Origin: Candolleomyces eurysporus
Taxonomy: Eukaryota > Basidiomycota > Agaricomycetes > Agaricales > Psathyrellaceae
NCBI GenBank assembly: GCA_027579435.1
Contig: JANBPK010001793.1
Span: 1-10,467 of the forward strand
Direction of reading: 5' to 3'
Length of the DNA stretch: 10,467 nt
Shown: positions 7,873 through 10,467 of the stretch, in pieces
Layout: every line of letters starts with the position of its first letter
Numbering within the stretch: the stretch's first letter is position 1
Made by a program: the position numbers and the translations under genes
The notes under the pieces: model-generated
Database searches by the model: none
Told to the model about the DNA's origin: nothing
Seen by the model: only the letters and a program-made list of their open reading frames with translations

Positions 7873-9760
7873 TGAGAAGTCTGTGACTGTTGAGGACAAG
7901 AAGGGGAAACCTTCAAATCCCCCTTTAAACAAAATTTGATAGCTCCATAAAGCAGGGATACTACAAACATTCAAAAACAAAAACTATCAACAATATTCCT
8001 CAGAGAGAATTGTCTTGATAAAGTCACTTTGATCCGTGGCTTCCTCTTGCAACAAAGACCACATTTCTTTCTGCACACTTGCATAACAGCGCTTTCCTTC
8101 GCTGTTGCTAGTCAAACTGAGCCTATCCCATTCATCTGCCTTGAACTTGAAAAAATCTGCTGCCCAACCAATTTCACTTTGGAGAAGTGAGACTTCTTCT
8201 TCCCAACGGTTTTTTTTGGGCTTTTGCGCGCAACCAACTGATCCGGTATACTGCATAGGCATCAGTTTTGTTGACAGAGAAGCTTGGATGGAAACCTCAC
8301 ATTCTTCCAGGTATTCATTTCCATCACTATCTCCAGCCACGTCCAAGCTCCAGAACCAGGCCAGAGTGCTCCGGCTCTGACCACATGCATTAGAGTCTGC
8401 AATGGCTGTGATAGTGTGGAGATCATCCTTCTTGATTTCCTTGTACTTGGATAGAATTTTCTCCCCTGCTCCAAGGTTTTTCAGGGCTTTCAAGGCATTG
8501 TTGTATAGCTTCCGCTGAATAATGAGTTCCTCATTAGAACGCTGGATATTGTCATAACCTCTGGTCCGGCGTTTCTTTCCTTTCCATGTGCGGATTTGCT
8601 TGCGAAATATGTAGGACTTGTATCCAATCTGGGTTCGAACTCCCTGGAGGGCATCATTGGCTTCCCCAATCCGGAGTTCAAGCTCCACCGCCGCTGCCTG
8701 CTTCAAGGCCGGTGGCAACTTGCCTTTCAGCTGGGATGGAAGGGGGACCGGGGACTGCATCATAGCATTGAACACAACAGCATCCCGATATTCAAGCTCA
8801 TCAAAGTCCAGAGCAGGGAAGAGCTGCTCAGCATTGGTCATCAGTTTGTCAAACTTTTGAACAAGTTTTTCCTTCATCCTTGAAATTTCAACCTCTTGTT
8901 TGGGTGTCGGGCTCTGATGTTTCTGCTGAGCAGCCTTTAGGCGGATCTGCTGCTGTTGAATTTCGATTCCAGTCACAAGCCAGGTTGTGAGACCAACATT
9001 GCCTTCTTCCAATTCCTTGTCCATCTGCTGCACTTCAATTTCGATTAGTGCTGGGGCTGGGAGTACAACCATAGAACTTGTAAGTCAACATAACTAGAGT
9101 CTAAGCAATTATCAAACCTTGGTCCAGAGCTGAGGAGTAAATATCCATCGATTTGACATCTTGCAGTCGATTTGCGTGAGCTTTTTCCTCTTGAGCCAGC
9201 CATTTGGCTCTCAGCTCTTCTGAGCAAGTGGAATCCAGTTTGTCAAACTCCAAACAGGCATCATCCCGGGAGTCCAGTGCATCGACAAAGGAGGAGATAA
9301 TATCCCCAGCTGCATTACAGAGTGAGATGCAGCTTATTGTTAGAGAACAAACTCACCGAGTTTGACCATGGTTTTCCAGTTGATGTCATTCATCAAGGCG
9401 TCCAGCATTTCAGCCCTATGTGCCAAAGTCATATATCGGAGCGATGAAGCAGCGGGATTCAGCTGGGACCACCTGGATTCCAGAATTTCTGCTGATCAAA
9501 CACCAGAACCTTTGATAAAGGTGGTGGCATATCGTGGGTAGCATTCCGGCTTGTGCCCATGGACATGCCAAGTCCCAATTGCATAGTATATTTTGTTTTC
9601 CAGGCCCTCCAGAAAAGATAGATAGTCACTGGCTTCAACTCGCTCCTTGTGATGCCTGTCATACTGACAGTTCACATCATACCCCCACAAAATCCATGGA
9701 ACATTGGAGAAGTGGCCATAGCTCCATGCTTTGGTTGTGGCATAGTCCATGTTCATCTGT

Positions 9761-9808
9761 CTAATTTCGGGTTCAGTGGAAGTTTGCATAAATTTCAGCC
9801 ATGCATAC
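9761..9808 (-). other. 48-bp KDZ intron that leaves the reading frame open
   Basis: The ORF is open across this stretch, but the 16 extra residues (YAWLKFMQ...EIR) break the family block that normally reads QKGER followed directly by QMNMDYA. A donor GTATGC and an acceptor ATTAG flank exactly this insert, and removing it restores the block in frame. A plain ORF caller would keep it in the protein. Confidence 0.8.
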
Positions 9809-9954
9809 CTCTCCCCTTTTTGCGTGTCCACTTGCGCTGTTGGGACAAATGCACCGTGCCGCATGCAGCAAACAGCGCATATCCCAGTAATATCACAGCC
9901 TTTGTGAATCTTGCTCCTGTCCGTCAATGCCTTGTGCTTGTTGCAGGTACATGG

Positions 9955-10276
9955 CTAGAATGGGTACCAGAAACGTCGGAGATAAATTGGCACGGGAAGC
10001 CAAGCGATGGAGTGGAGTGAAGGATTTAATGGAAGTCAGGGGGATTGTGCCAGAAACACCGGGGATGAATTTGGAATGGGAGACGACCGTTCAGGATTCA
10101 TGAATGGCAGATTGTGCCGGAAACACCGGGAATGAATTGGCAAGAGGGAGACCAGTGAAAGGAGAGGGCAATTGGGATTGATGCAAGTTGTGCCAGAAAC
10201 ACCGGAGAGGAAATGTGAAAAGCCGGCGTGCAATTAGAACTTGGTGAAAAGCCAGAATGTAGTCATTGACACTCAC
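9955..10276 (-). repeat. 322-bp KDZ intron containing four copies of a short repeat
   Basis: The donor GTGAGT follows the codons for EWKD, and the acceptor TTCTAG precedes PCTCNKHKA. The intron is several times longer than the other introns in the window. On the plus strand it holds four diverged copies starting at about 9965, 10048, 10115 and 10191. They share a core like TGCCAGAAACACCGGGGATG, and the first three continue with an AATTGG-like tail. Spacing is 83, 67 and 76 bp. This looks like a decayed tandem duplication confined to the intron. Confidence 0.75.
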
Positions 10277-10467
10277 ATCTTTCCATTCGGTTGCAGCGGC
10301 CAAGTGTGCGGCATATTGCTTTCTCTCTGTCATAAACCCTTCCTCAGACTTCAGCCAAACATCTTCCTCTGTGGTCTTGGATGCTTGGTGGACTTGGGAG
10401 AAACATCCATTGCCACAGTAAGACCGATGGTATTTTCCACCGTTTCTGGGTCATCCTTCCAATTGGC

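Larger units (their letters stand above)
7987..10467 (-). pseudogene. KDZ (CxC2-type) transposase, C-terminal part, spliced, one internal stop
   Basis: This is the catalytic and C-terminal part of a KDZ-superfamily DNA transposase; the N-terminus, including the expected cysteine cluster, lies beyond the window. Exons I can assemble: about 10450-10277, 9954-9809, 9760-9357, 9309-9118 and 9056-7987. All junctions keep frame, and the exons from 9954 give 603 codons. Family motifs seen: CNKHKAL and TGICAVCCMRHG in exon 2, QKGER joined to QMNMDYA across an intron, YDVNCQY (9681-9661), GTWHVHGHKPECYPRYA ending near 9523, AEILESRWSQLN (from 9492), and in the last exon a GVRTQIGYKSYIFRKQIRTW stretch, LAWFW and RWEEEVSLLQ. 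The intron at 9310-9356 is 47 bp with a CTAAC branch site. A TGA at 9498-9496 sits inside the conserved SGV-x-SAEILE block, so this copy is probably inactive unless the base is an error. At the right edge the open frame (ANWKDDP) differs from the following frame, which has a TGA at 10453-10451; this could be an intron, a frameshift or decay. Family assignment is firm; exon 1 is not. Confidence 0.92.

Noticed and set aside
9057..9076. ATG at 9072 as start of a separate gene (361 codons)
   Set aside because: Splicing from 9118 to 9056 joins it in frame to the upstream KDZ exons, and the residues on both sides continue the family; the ATG lies inside an intron.

Overview
The window looks like transposon-rich nuclear DNA of a mushroom-forming basidiomycete (Agaricomycetes likely). 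The evidence is a spliced KDZ (Kyakuja-Dileera-Zisupton) transposase with short introns (mostly 47-61 bp, consensus GT...AG), next to a group of fragments that resemble the fungal TET/JBP 2-oxoglutarate/Fe(II) dioxygenase family. That pairing is known from basidiomycete genomes. All recognisable genes lie on the minus strand. No prokaryotic features, tRNA or rRNA were seen. Family names rest on motif recognition by eye, not on a search.

Layout in minus-strand reading order (right to left). 10467-7987: 3' part of a CxC2-type KDZ transposase, running off the right edge, with one internal TGA and a 322-bp intron that holds four copies of a repeat. 7872-6601: TET/JBP-like copy A, three exons, the most complete copy; it keeps an HxD and a distal His but has a TGA where its relatives have Arg. 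6519-6100: copy B, first exon and start of the second, broken by stops. 6100-4110: about 2 kb of decayed DNA with degenerate repeats and possible remnants of the same family. 4109-2933: copy C, a decayed TET/JBP-like gene with stops and a frameshift. 2789-1996: an intact two-exon gene for a 246-residue protein that I do not recognise.

The left 1.75 kb (1-1750) is a degenerate minisatellite built on a motif like ACTACAAATTGAAAGCCCGG. It is interrupted at about 584-1160 by a unique segment bounded by an imperfect ~30-bp inverted repeat, which may be a small non-autonomous insertion.

How the parts fit: KDZ elements with nearby TET/JBP genes have been proposed to couple transposition to modification of 5-methylcytosine. 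Here the cluster seems to be a dying element or local expansion. Two of the inactivating codons are TGA and could come from CGA, as expected from deamination of methylated CpG, but this is inference.
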